Source of the DNA: Maliibacterium massiliense
Lineage (GTDB): Bacteria; Bacillota; Clostridia; Christensenellales; Maliibacteriaceae
Length of the DNA stretch: 64,000 bases
Direction of reading: 5' to 3'
Assembly (NCBI RefSeq): GCF_900604345.1
Contig: NZ_LR026983.1
Coordinates: 1,922,001-1,986,000 of the forward strand
The number at the start of each line of letters is the position of its first letter. The first letter of the stretch is position 1. The position numbers were made by a program, and so were the translations under genes. Positions 34,701 through 42,746 of this stretch are shown in pieces. The notes beneath the pieces are model-generated. The model had not been told where the DNA came from. It did no database searches and worked only from the letters and a program-made list of their open reading frames with translations.

Positions 34701-37700
34701 CACGAGGGGCGCGCCTATTACGCCCAGTATGCCAACAATGAGCCCGGCTCCGCGGGAAAGATGAATCAGCTAAACACGGCTTCGGCAATGCAGGCATCCA
34801 CGGTAAACCTGCTGATGAACGGCAATGCGGAACGCAATGAATACTGGGTCAACAGCAATACGGCCCACGGTGTCGGTTATACCACCGCGGAAAAATATAT
34901 GGGCAATCGCGCGATCATGCTCTCAGGCGTGATGTACGAACCCTCCTGGGAATTTCTCGAGGAAGAGGTTAGGCAGCCCGTCGTTGTGAAACCGGGCAAA
35001 CCCTACACATTTTCCAGCTATGTGAGACAGGATCGTGTAGATAGCCCGCGCTTTTCCGCAACCACCAATGCAAAACTGCGCGTGCGCGTCTACGTCAACG
35101 GCGCGTTGCAGCAGATAAGTGAATCTAATGAGATCGATGTGGAACATACCTGGAAACGACTGGAGACGACCATTACGACGCCCAACGCGGCAGGTACGGT
35201 TTCTTTAGAGGTATGCCTGGTGTATGGTGCAGGTGGCGGTGCCTCTTTCGACTGCATGCAGGTGGAGGAGGGTACGGCTGCGGGACGCTATAGCCTGGTG
35301 GATAACGGCGATTTCTGGCACAGCAACGGTGGTGTATCAGGCGACTGCAAGTATTGGTATAAGGTTGGCAAGGATACGGGAGGCGATACACGCGTGGTCC
35401 CCTACCAGGGGATGGACGGCATGGAAGGCAGCGTTTATCGGGTCTACGGAGAATATGATAATAAGCACTATCTGCAGGAGATCAATGTCAGTGGCAAGAC
35501 AGGCGATGCTTACAGCTTTGGAGGTTGGGGAAAAGCGCATGCACTACCGGTTGGCAATACTGCGCGGCGCTTCTCCATGTCGGTAATCTGGCGCTATACC
35601 GATGGTACGACAGAGGAAGTATTTGCATACTTCAATGATAGCACGGATGAATGGCAGTTTATCATGGGAAAAGCGGTTGCAAAGAAGGATTATTCGCGCA
35701 TTGATATTGCTCTGCATTTCTGCCTCCAAGGCAATGAAGCCTGGTTCGACGGCGTGCAAATGTTCCGGGATGAGTTTGGCGCAAGCTACGTCTACGATGC
35801 CAAGGGGAACGTGGTCAGCGTCAAGGATAAGACGGGAAAAGACACCCAGTATCAGTACGACGGCAGCGATAACCTCACCAAGATGATTCTGCCGGACAAC
35901 AAGCAGCTGACCTATACCTACGACAACTATCACAACGCGACCACGGCCAGTCTGCCGGGCGGCATCAAGTACAGTTTTACGTACGACGCGTACGGCAACA
36001 ATACGCAGATCACCCAGCAGGGCGCCAGTGCCAGCGACCCGAAGATCATCGTGCAGGCGTCCTACAGCGCCAACGGCAACGATCTTGTGAGTGTCACGGA
36101 CGAGCATGGCAAGACCACCGCCTACAGCGTGGACGCGCAGCGCGGGTGGACAAATAGCGTGCAGGACGCGGGCGGGCAGAGCACCGCTTACACCTACGAT
36201 GCGCGGGGGCGCACCAGCAAGGTTTCGCGCGCCACCGACGATGGCAGCGTGGCGAACGATTACACCTACGCCAAGGACCTGATCGCGACGCTGTCGCACA
36301 GCAACGCGTCGCCGACAGTCAAGACGCAGTACGCGTTCACGTACAACGATTACGGTCTGAAGGTGCAGTCCAAGGTGGGCGGCGCGGTGCTTGCGAGCAA
36401 CACGTACGATACGTATAACCGTCTGGTGAAGGTAGCGTACGCCAACGGAGACGCGATGGGTTATGCGTACAACGCGCAGGATCAGGTGACAGAGACGCGC
36501 GTGGACGGGGAGAGCGCGGCGCGCTACGGGAATGTGTACGATAAGGAAGGCAGGCTGGTGCGCAGCAGCAACGGGCAGGAGGGGTATACGGAGGCGCTGC
36601 GCTACGACCTGATCGGGCGTCTGCGTCAGGTAGACGGGCGGCAGAACAGCGCGGTATGGAGCTATGGCCTGGATTACAACGATAACGACGAGCTGAGCAG
36701 GATGTGGTACACGCGCGGCAGCGAGGCGGCCAACGCAGTGAACTACACGTACGACAGTTCGGGCTTTAATACGGGGGCGAACTACACGCACGGCAGCACG
36801 ACGATCAGCCAGCAGAGCACGATCGACGGGTACGGACGCACGGGAAGTATGCAGCTTAAGAAGGGGAGCGCGGTGCTGTCGAGCGCGGCGTACACGTACG
36901 CAAGCCCGGCGCCGGGGCGCACGTCGACGCGGGTGTTGAGCCTGCGCAACCAGGCGGGGAGCTACGACAGGACGCTGAGCTACACGTACGACGCGGTGGG
37001 GAACATCACGTCGGTGAGCGATGGGACGCACACGACGCACTACACGTACGACGATCTGTACCAGCTGGTGCGGGAGGATAACCAGGCAGCGGGCAAGACG
37101 TGGGTATGGACGTACGATTTGGGAGGAAACATCAAGAGCCGGGTCGAATACAGCTATACAACGGGCGCGGTGTCGGTGGAGAACGCGCTGGACACGGTGG
37201 TGTATGCGTACGGGGACGCGAACTGGCCGGATAAGCTGACGGGCTACGACGGCCAGGCGATCACGCGGGACGCGATCGGGAACCCGATGAGCGACGGGGA
37301 GTGGACGTACAGCTGGGAAGGCGGTCGGCGCCTGTCGGGGATGAGCAAGGCGGGGACGAGCCTGAGCTACGCATACGACGCAAGCGGGATACGCACGAGC
37401 AAGACAGTCAACGGGGTGAAGACGCGCTACACGCTGATGGGGAGCCTTGTGGCGTACGAGCAGACGGGCAGCGAGGTGATCTACTACTATTACGACGCGG
37501 TGGGCCGGCCGATGAGCATGCGGATCGGGAGCGCGCAGTACCACTACGTGTACAACCTGCAGGGAGATGTGATCGGGCTTGTGGACAACACGGGCGCGGT
37601 GGTGGTGGAGTACACGTACGACGCGTGGGGCAAGCCGCTTAGCGTGACGGGGAGCCTGGCAGGCACGGTAGGGAAGAAGAACCCGTACAGGTATAGGGGG

Positions 37701-38426
37701 TACCGTTACGACGAGGAGACGGGGTTCTACTACCTGCAGAGCCGGTATTATGATCCGGAGATGGGCAGGTTTATTAATGAAGACAAGTTTGCAGGGTTCG
37801 TCGGAAGCATAGGAGATCACAACGTATTTGCCTATTGCTGGAATAACCCCGTAATGTATACAGATTTGACGGGCCACTATCCGACAGGTTTCTATGGATA
37901 TGATTACTATGGCAACCCAATAGAACCGTATGAAGTTACGCTGTATAAAGCGAAGAAAGCATTGAGAGATCGACAAAAGGCAGAAGAAGATGCTCGATTA
38001 GCTAAGGCTGCAATACAGGCACCTATGATAATAAGTCGTTCAGTTGATATAAATGTAGGTTTTGGTGTTGGCGCAGGAGGAAAGGCTAGTGTGCTGATTG
38101 GCGGCGTACCGGTTGCTGTGGAGGTTATAGGAAAGGCCGATTTTATAAGTGTACAAAGGAGAAATGGCAATGCCTATGTGGGGGCTTCATGGGATTTAGG
38201 GGTAAGCACTGGCGTGGGAAGGTCAACAGCATCTGGAGGTCTTGGGAATTTTTACCCATATCTCGCATCAGAACCCAATGGTAAATGCCCGCATTGTGAA
38301 AATATGACCACCAATCCGTTTGCATTCGGAGTTGGTTTTGGTGCTTATAATGGTTATGGCGCAAGCGGATCTATAGATTTTAATATAAGTCATCTTTCGC
38401 ATGAACTAACAGAAATACTTTATTGA
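31782..38426 (+). CDS. Secreted Rhs/WapA-type polymorphic toxin
   Basis: A 2214-residue surface or secreted contact-dependent toxin. A signal peptide covers about residues 1-31. A Gln/Pro/Glu-rich low-complexity stretch spans about 305-450. A DNRLRE-type beta domain lies at about 475-640 (NRSAVNVHDNELRYRYPDQN). Next comes a DUF6531-like entry to the cage (YTHEDIGYGGSRMPVSIRHI). Two carbohydrate-binding-like jelly rolls follow at about 1006-1170 and 1176-1335, then YD repeats (Y-T-Y-D/N) to about 1990. The core closes with RYRGYRYDEETGFYYLQSRY and YDPEMGRFIN, the hyperconserved Rhs boundary. The C-terminal tip (about 2000-2214) is AT-rich in DNA, Gly-rich in protein and has one CPHC pair; I recognise no nuclease motif. 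AAAAGGAG lies 8 bases before the ATG. A small membrane protein follows as likely immunity. Three silent tip cassettes lie downstream. Confidence 0.93.
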   Translation: MFKCWHKFFVVPLLVLSLIALSMPMREIWAAPQVPIPTPEPSPPHDVVTENGVSRSAEAASVHTEAVQQEDVMGEDVSKRDTFSKEFVLKNGMRARMISSTPLHYQQGARWEAYDNTLQEIKQNGKTQKWVNKKNPTRIELPAGVSQAEEIVLARDGKRVALQLQGVQQGKGQGAQKRMENALAKGLGSAQKKMQQQDKSKAGMRYSNVWKDIDIEYELVGEALKENIILQKKQQKNLTLRYRLNLEGLRPQVEKDGSILLFDSAQKQEDAAPVFVLPAPWMIDQQGETSYDIAVALTPKTQRALTLQQGGDNLQDDAQEDQPQDNLQEEPQTNAPQAQQPSGETEQDPSQQEEPVPQDPTPSSVEQQEPGEVPQPGASAPTDPRPSAPQAETTALQQPVASPAQMDVTAQAPAQQGEDDVPPQDTPPQDVPAGTAQADAQQLEPSQDAIWEIVYTPQDAWLRDSARVYPVVIDPVIMANRSAVNVHDNELRYRYPDQNTKLVGSMAVGWREAYHSMRFLVKFNELPKLEAADIVVNAQINLYKPLDSSTDMPVSVHKLNANWNTDTVTWNNQPPHNSIAEDIRMVKNAGWHTWDITSIARDWYTVSDNRGMLFRAVGAYEGTPPDNFRQFYASDYSASASPYLYIYYINNCGLEPYWDTHTQDMGRSGTLHVNDFTGNLIYTHEDIGYGGSRMPVSIRHIYNANDKNNNMFSLGPGFRTNYHQRVTPVTIDGTQYYKWEDEDGTRQYFKLKDGAYKDEMDQGFTLTLNQGGYAYTITGKYGDKLRFDGAGRLVRLEDNQQSVSSAVVTYRTSGNTNAIDRITDGAGRVYRFEYNAGGGHLSAIKYYGTGSTVLDSVSFATSNSSNLTSITYNDGVTTYIDYHSNTQYPTPHGNQLGRIYNNSESFYVYIDYNNYNAPFFPARVAAIRQCPGDVQKASMSISYQNNQTTFTDHRGRQEIKQFNYYGNTTSVRDHEGRAYYAQYANNEPGSAGKMNQLNTASAMQASTVNLLMNGNAERNEYWVNSNTAHGVGYTTAEKYMGNRAIMLSGVMYEPSWEFLEEEVRQPVVVKPGKPYTFSSYVRQDRVDSPRFSATTNAKLRVRVYVNGALQQISESNEIDVEHTWKRLETTITTPNAAGTVSLEVCLVYGAGGGASFDCMQVEEGTAAGRYSLVDNGDFWHSNGGVSGDCKYWYKVGKDTGGDTRVVPYQGMDGMEGSVYRVYGEYDNKHYLQEINVSGKTGDAYSFGGWGKAHALPVGNTARRFSMSVIWRYTDGTTEEVFAYFNDSTDEWQFIMGKAVAKKDYSRIDIALHFCLQGNEAWFDGVQMFRDEFGASYVYDAKGNVVSVKDKTGKDTQYQYDGSDNLTKMILPDNKQLTYTYDNYHNATTASLPGGIKYSFTYDAYGNNTQITQQGASASDPKIIVQASYSANGNDLVSVTDEHGKTTAYSVDAQRGWTNSVQDAGGQSTAYTYDARGRTSKVSRATDDGSVANDYTYAKDLIATLSHSNASPTVKTQYAFTYNDYGLKVQSKVGGAVLASNTYDTYNRLVKVAYANGDAMGYAYNAQDQVTETRVDGESAARYGNVYDKEGRLVRSSNGQEGYTEALRYDLIGRLRQVDGRQNSAVWSYGLDYNDNDELSRMWYTRGSEAANAVNYTYDSSGFNTGANYTHGSTTISQQSTIDGYGRTGSMQLKKGSAVLSSAAYTYASPAPGRTSTRVLSLRNQAGSYDRTLSYTYDAVGNITSVSDGTHTTHYTYDDLYQLVREDNQAAGKTWVWTYDLGGNIKSRVEYSYTTGAVSVENALDTVVYAYGDANWPDKLTGYDGQAITRDAIGNPMSDGEWTYSWEGGRRLSGMSKAGTSLSYAYDASGIRTSKTVNGVKTRYTLMGSLVAYEQTGSEVIYYYYDAVGRPMSMRIGSAQYHYVYNLQGDVIGLVDNTGAVVVEYTYDAWGKPLSVTGSLAGTVGKKNPYRYRGYRYDEETGFYYLQSRYYDPEMGRFINEDKFAGFVGSIGDHNVFAYCWNNPVMYTDLTGHYPTGFYGYDYYGNPIEPYEVTLYKAKKALRDRQKAEEDARLAKAAIQAPMIISRSVDINVGFGVGAGGKASVLIGGVPVAVEVIGKADFISVQRRNGNAYVGASWDLGVSTGVGRSTASGGLGNFYPYLASEPNGKCPHCENMTTNPFAFGVGFGAYNGYGASGSIDFNISHLSHELTEILY
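36574..37776 (+). repeat. Rhs core segment repeated in the downstream cassettes
   Basis: This 3' part of the core recurs at 38801-39538, 41045-41437, 42803-44014 and, truncated, 45707-45858. By eye the first three copies differ from it by only about one to a few percent. All tip-bearing copies end at the same place, the codons for GRFIN, after which sequences diverge; the left ends all differ. Length of homology is ample for RecA-dependent exchange. Confidence 0.9.
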
Positions 38427-38450
38427 CAACAGAAAGAGTGGAGGATTTGT

Positions 38451-38744
38451 ATGAAAATAACTTGCGACTGGAAGCATCACAAGACATGGTTCATTATCGG
38501 ATGCTTAACAATTGTGATCGTGGGTATTTTAAGTATGTTTCTTCCGGAAAACATGCTGCGGGGTATTTGGGGAGCCATATTTACCGATATAGCTTTTTTC
38601 CCTCTCGTAGTAGGATGTATCTATTTATATTATAATAAACGAGCAACATGTAGTCCTTTCATACGGCGATGGTTAAGGTTTTTAGCGATATGGAGTGTGG
38701 TTGCAATTTTCGCAAACACGTTGGTCTATCTATTCAACACGTAA
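38451..38744 (+). CDS. Candidate immunity protein of the expressed Rhs tip (3 membrane segments)
   Basis: 97 residues with three hydrophobic segments (about 12-30, 38-60, 75-95): WFIIGCLTIVIVGILSMFL is the first. GGAGG lies 6 bases before the ATG, which is 24 bases behind the toxin stop. Its place matches immunity genes of Rhs/CDI systems; a membrane immunity protein suggests the tip acts on or in the membrane. AT-rich like the tip. No named family recognised. Confidence 0.65.
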   Translation: MKITCDWKHHKTWFIIGCLTIVIVGILSMFLPENMLRGIWGAIFTDIAFFPLVVGCIYLYYNKRATCSPFIRRWLRFLAIWSVVAIFANTLVYLFNT

Positions 38745-38768
38745 ATATCTTGGAAATAAAGCGTTCAG

Positions 38769-38796
38769 AGCGTCCATTTTAAAATGGGCGCTTTTT
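38769..38796 (+). terminator. Terminator of the expressed Rhs-immunity unit
   Basis: AGCGTCCATTTT pairs with AAAATGGGCGCT, then TTTTT. Core homology of the first stored cassette begins 5 bases later. Confidence 0.85.
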
Positions 38797-38812
38797 ATAC
38801 ACGTACGACGAT

Positions 38813-40102
38813 TTGTACCAGCTGGTGCGGGAGGATAACCAGGAAGCGGGCAAGACGTGGGTATGGACGTACGATTTGGGAGGAAACATCAAGAGCCGGG
38901 TCGAATACAGCTATACAACGGGCGCGGTGTCGGTGGAGAACGCGCTGGACACGGTGGTGTACGCGTACGGGGACGCGAACTGGCCGGATAAGCTGACGGG
39001 CTACGACGGCCAGGCGATCACGCGGGACGCGATCGGGAACCCGATGAGCGACGGGGAGTGGACGTACAGCTGGGAAGGCGGTCGGCGCCTGTCGGGGATG
39101 AGCAAGGCGGGGACGAGCCTGAGCTACGCATACGACGCAAGCGGGATACGCACGAGCAAGACAGTCAACGGGGTGAAGACGCGCTACACGCTGATGGGGA
39201 GCCTTGTGGCGTACGAGCAGACGGGCAGCGAGGTGATCTACTACTATTACGACGCGGTGGGCCGGCCGATGAGCATGCGGATCGGGAGCGCGCAGTACCA
39301 CTACGTGTACAACCTGCAGGGAGACGTAATCGGGCTTGTGGACAACACGGGCGCGGTGGTGGTAGAGTACACGTACGATGCGTGGGGCAAGCCGCTTAGC
39401 GTGACGGGGAGCCTGGCAGGCACGGTGGGGAAGAAGAACCCGTACAGGTATAGGGGATACCGTTACGACGAGGAGACGGGGTTCTATTACCTGCAGAGCC
39501 GGTATTATGATCCGGAGATGGGCAGGTTTATTAATGCGGACAGGTTCTTCGATACAGAAGTAGGTACACATCGTCAGAATATGTTTGCGTACTGTGACAG
39601 CAATCCGGTAAACTATAAAGACGATACTGGTACAGCGCAAACGGGAGCAGTGCCCACGGGAATCCCCTGGATCGATACAATCCAAGTTGCGGTAATGATA
39701 GTAATGGGCGTGTACAATTACTATGCAAACCAACGTGCCCAACAGGTCATTAGGAACGCAACGGCAGCTTATAGTCCGTCTATAGTGCAGGAAAAGCCGA
39801 TTGTACAGGGACGTACGCGTACAAAGAAAAACACACATATACACCATATAGTAGCGAAAAAAGCCCGTCTGGCGCAGCCGGCGCGAAATGTCTTGGTAAG
39901 CGTAGGCATTGATTATAAAAAAGATCCAAGGAATTTAGTCATACTGCCGGCAAAATATCATCAACGTATGCATACAAAGGAGTATTATGAATATGTTAAT
40001 GCGCGCATAAGACCGTACAAAGGTCAATCGGCTGAAGTGGAACGTGTGTTATTGGAGTTGCAGGGAGAATTATTATCGAAAGCAATGGCTTCGGGGTGGT
40101 AA
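38813..40102 (+). CDS. Orphan Rhs cassette 1: core fragment with AHH-nuclease tip
   Basis: Core homology starts at 38801 without ribosome site or ATG; the first usable codon is a TTG inside the repeat, so it is probably silent. 429 residues: about 240 of core ending GRFINADRFF, then a new tip. The tip contains a hydrophobic patch (PWIDTIQVAVMIVMGVYNYY) and an AHH-type HNH/EndoVII nuclease domain: HIHHIVAKKA, GIDYKKDPRNLVILP and YHQRMHTKEYYEYVN. The paired histidines, Asn and final His are those expected for metal-dependent DNA cleavage. The following 40108 gene is its likely immunity partner. Confidence 0.82.
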   Translation: MYQLVREDNQEAGKTWVWTYDLGGNIKSRVEYSYTTGAVSVENALDTVVYAYGDANWPDKLTGYDGQAITRDAIGNPMSDGEWTYSWEGGRRLSGMSKAGTSLSYAYDASGIRTSKTVNGVKTRYTLMGSLVAYEQTGSEVIYYYYDAVGRPMSMRIGSAQYHYVYNLQGDVIGLVDNTGAVVVEYTYDAWGKPLSVTGSLAGTVGKKNPYRYRGYRYDEETGFYYLQSRYYDPEMGRFINADRFFDTEVGTHRQNMFAYCDSNPVNYKDDTGTAQTGAVPTGIPWIDTIQVAVMIVMGVYNYYANQRAQQVIRNATAAYSPSIVQEKPIVQGRTRTKKNTHIHHIVAKKARLAQPARNVLVSVGIDYKKDPRNLVILPAKYHQRMHTKEYYEYVNARIRPYKGQSAEVERVLLELQGELLSKAMASGW

Positions 40103-40107
40103 GAAAG

Positions 40108-41025
40108 ATGAAAACAGAACAAAAATGGCCAACAATACGCAGTGCATGCTATGAAGTGGCTGCTAACGGCACATATGTAGCGGTTCTCGGCGGAAAGGCG
40201 CGTGTGTTTCGCGATGTAGATGGAACGTGTGTGTTCCAGGAAAGCCGGCGGACCAGCCTGGCAGATCTGGGCTGGCTGGATGAGCATACGCTTGTTGTAA
40301 AGGATGCGGATGCACGCTATATGGTTTATGATATGGAAACGCAGGCATGTTTGCAGCGCATTAGGCCGCCGCACGTCCCAGAGGGCCAAACGGGTCCCTT
40401 TGCACTGATGAACAGGAATACCGTCCTGGACGTCCTGGAAATAGAAATGTTTAAAGAGACATACCTGTATGAAATTAATGTGGCGAACAAGAATATCCGC
40501 AGAACGCGATTAGAGGAAGGAATTCGCACAGTTTACTGTATATGGTCTAATGAAGACAGGAATACGATCGGAATGACCTTTCTGGGGGGTAAGGAGGATA
40601 AAATATCCGGCGATACAGTTTACATGGAGTTGGACGCTGACACATTCGCTGAGAAAAAACGCGTTATACTTGATTTGGATGAACCGAGATCGATCCGACA
40701 AAACCGTTACATCCTTGACTGTAAGCTGCGCATATATGACTTGGAAGAAGAAAAGGTGGTTACCCAGTACGATGCGACACTGGCAGAGGTAGACGATCCA
40801 ACCAAGCGTTATTTGTACCGTGTAGACTTCATGAATGCGCATTATATTGCGATTGTCTTTTCTGACTTTATCCGTATCCTCAATATGGATACGGGGAAGG
40901 TTGCAAATGAATATGTGTACCCGTATACAAGTTATGCGAGGCTGGATAATGAGCAAAAAAACATATGGATTGGCACTTGGGAAAAGATTCAGATACTCCC
41001 TTTTATAGATAAGTCGCAGATATAG
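40108..41025 (+). CDS. Candidate immunity protein of cassette 1 (beta-propeller-like)
   Basis: 305 residues, beyond the usual size of immunity proteins. Alternating strands with repeated W/Y-D spacing, such as GTYVAVLGGKARVFRDVDG, DEHTLVVKDADARYMVYDME and LDLDEPRSIRQNRYILDC, suggest a WD40-like beta propeller. No signal peptide or membrane segment. It starts 6 bases after the AHH toxin stop (a GTG 12 bases upstream is an alternative). The role as immunity is inferred from position only. No terminator is evident before the next core fragment at 41045. Confidence 0.55.
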   Translation: MKTEQKWPTIRSACYEVAANGTYVAVLGGKARVFRDVDGTCVFQESRRTSLADLGWLDEHTLVVKDADARYMVYDMETQACLQRIRPPHVPEGQTGPFALMNRNTVLDVLEIEMFKETYLYEINVANKNIRRTRLEEGIRTVYCIWSNEDRNTIGMTFLGGKEDKISGDTVYMELDADTFAEKKRVILDLDEPRSIRQNRYILDCKLRIYDLEEEKVVTQYDATLAEVDDPTKRYLYRVDFMNAHYIAIVFSDFIRILNMDTGKVANEYVYPYTSYARLDNEQKNIWIGTWEKIQILPFIDKSQI

Positions 41026-41065
41026 AACTGTGTGAGAATACTCTGGGATACGCACGAGCAAGACG

Positions 41066-42091
41066 GTGAGCGGGGTGAAGACGCGCTACACGCTGATGGG
41101 AAGCCTGGTGGCGTACGAACAGACGGGCAGCGAGGCGATCTACTACTATTACGACGCGGTGGGCCGGCCGATGAGCATGCGGATCGGGAGCGCGCAGTAC
41201 CACTACGTGTACAACCTGCAGGGAGACGTAATCGGGCTTGTGGACAACGCGGGCGCGGTGGTGGTAGAGTACACGTACGACGCGTGGGGCAAGCCGCTTA
41301 GCGTGACGGGGAGCGCAGCTGGCACGGTGGGGAAGAAGAACCCGTACAGGTATAGGGGATATCGTTACGACGAGGAGACGGGGTTCTACTACCTGCAGAG
41401 CCGGTATTATGATCCGGAGATGGGCAGGTTTATTAATGTGGATAATATTGCCGGATTGGTAGGAAGGCTGTCCGATCACAATGTTTTTGCATACTGTGCC
41501 AATAATCCGGTGATGTATGCTGACCCAACGGGCCACTATATAGAGGGATGTTACGGGTACGATTATTACGGCAATCCAATCGAACCATATTGGGTGACCC
41601 TAAAAAAGGCACAGGACCAATACTATCGAACGGTAGTGCTGCCACGGGAAGCACAAGAAAAAACAAAGAATAATAAGGGGACGGTTGCCATAGGAGTCAG
41701 TGGGAGCGCTGCAGCCATGATGGGTGTCACTGGATCAGCGGGAATAGTAGTTGATAGACGAGGCAATGTGGGATACATGTATGGTGGAGGAGGTGGTGGT
41801 GGCATGCCATCTGCTTCTGCGGGCATCTTTATAGCGACCACAAATGCACCAGACATCGTTGCGCTTAATGGTCCGACCTTGGAAATTGGGATCTCGGGAA
41901 ATGTGATGGGTAGTGCAGGCGTAAACTATCTTGTCTTCCATGATCCGGATACAAATGAAGTGCTTCAGGGTATGAGTACATCATTTGGAGCGGGTGTATC
42001 GGCACCGCCAATAGAGGTGCACGCGAACTATACTGGAACAAAGGTTGTTTGGATTTACAATATTTATGGAATTGATATAATGAAACAGTAA
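41066..42091 (+). CDS. Orphan Rhs cassette 2: short core fragment with Gly-rich tip
   Basis: Core homology starts at 41045 just after a stop codon, and there is no ribosome site; likely silent. 341 residues: about 120 of core, then a tip that shares its first 50 residues with the expressed tip (DHNVFAYC, NNPVMY, GYDYYGNPIEPY). The rest is Gly/Ala-rich, with a run of Gly and small residues at about 235-245, and has no recognisable catalytic motif. Both tips pair with small membrane proteins, which hints at a common membrane-acting class. Confidence 0.78.
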   Translation: MSGVKTRYTLMGSLVAYEQTGSEAIYYYYDAVGRPMSMRIGSAQYHYVYNLQGDVIGLVDNAGAVVVEYTYDAWGKPLSVTGSAAGTVGKKNPYRYRGYRYDEETGFYYLQSRYYDPEMGRFINVDNIAGLVGRLSDHNVFAYCANNPVMYADPTGHYIEGCYGYDYYGNPIEPYWVTLKKAQDQYYRTVVLPREAQEKTKNNKGTVAIGVSGSAAAMMGVTGSAGIVVDRRGNVGYMYGGGGGGGMPSASAGIFIATTNAPDIVALNGPTLEIGISGNVMGSAGVNYLVFHDPDTNEVLQGMSTSFGAGVSAPPIEVHANYTGTKVVWIYNIYGIDIMKQ

Positions 42092-42105
42092 GGAAGTGGA
42101 TCCAT

Positions 42106-42705
42106 GTGAGAAATAAAAAGGGAGAAAGAAAGCCAATTGTGATGTTGGTTTGCTATGTCGCTATAATACTTCCGGTTTTCTTGACATCGTGGTTGCTTGA
42201 GATAAACGGAAAGATTGTGCAGGACTACTCGGGATTTGCAATCGACTCATTGGGCAATCTATATGTGGGAAATAAGATTTGTATAGATGTTTATGATGAT
42301 GGGCTGCTAATTCGTAAGATTTATCCGCAGGCCAATCGATCGTATGCTTTTACCATCAATAAAGATGATACGATTTGTCTATCGACAGGATCAAATGTCT
42401 ATATGATGGATTTATGCGGGAATATGCTGGACGCAACATATCATGCAGATAGAGTAACGCGACTACAACTGGAAGCGCAAAAAAAGACTTTCAGGGATGT
42501 AAAAGGTAATACGTATTTCATGCGTACAATATGGGGGCGTACGCAGATTGTGCGCAATGATACAGAGATTATATACAAGATGCCTTTACTCGATTGTATT
42601 ATACGATGGATAAGCACGCTAGCCTGGATAAGCCTCTTTGTATGCGTGCCTATCATTGTTATAAAACTTAGAAAAGTATACGCCCGAAAGAATAAAACTG
42701 GATGA
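42106..42705 (+). CDS. Candidate immunity protein of cassette 2 (two membrane segments)
   Basis: 199 residues with a membrane segment near each end (IVMLVCYVAIILPVFLTSWL and STLAWISLFVCVPIIVIKL). The part between (about 35-160) is beta-rich and probably extracytoplasmic, with NHL-like turns such as DSLGNLYVGN. GTG at 42106 is preceded by AAGGAAGTGG, 15 bases after the toxin stop. Immunity role inferred from position. Confidence 0.6.
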   Translation: MRNKKGERKPIVMLVCYVAIILPVFLTSWLLEINGKIVQDYSGFAIDSLGNLYVGNKICIDVYDDGLLIRKIYPQANRSYAFTINKDDTICLSTGSNVYMMDLCGNMLDATYHADRVTRLQLEAQKKTFRDVKGNTYFMRTIWGRTQIVRNDTEIIYKMPLLDCIIRWISTLAWISLFVCVPIIVIKLRKVYARKNKTG

Positions 42706-42717
42706 TACGTTTTATTT

Positions 42718-42746
42718 AAGCGCATAGGGTATATCCCTATGTGCTT
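42718..42746 (+). terminator. Terminator of cassette 2
   Basis: AGCGCATAGGG, TATA, CCCTATGTGCTTT. Good stem, short T-run (TTTGTCTGT). The next core fragment starts about 55 bases on. Confidence 0.65.

Noticed and set aside
35544..37976. Open frame of 810 codons on the minus strand opposite the Rhs core, with similar frames at 38795-39847 and 42737-44110
   Set aside because: The repeated TAC-GAC-ACG codons of YD repeats leave few stops on the other strand; the translations are His/Arg/Val-rich without any domain and lack ribosome sites.
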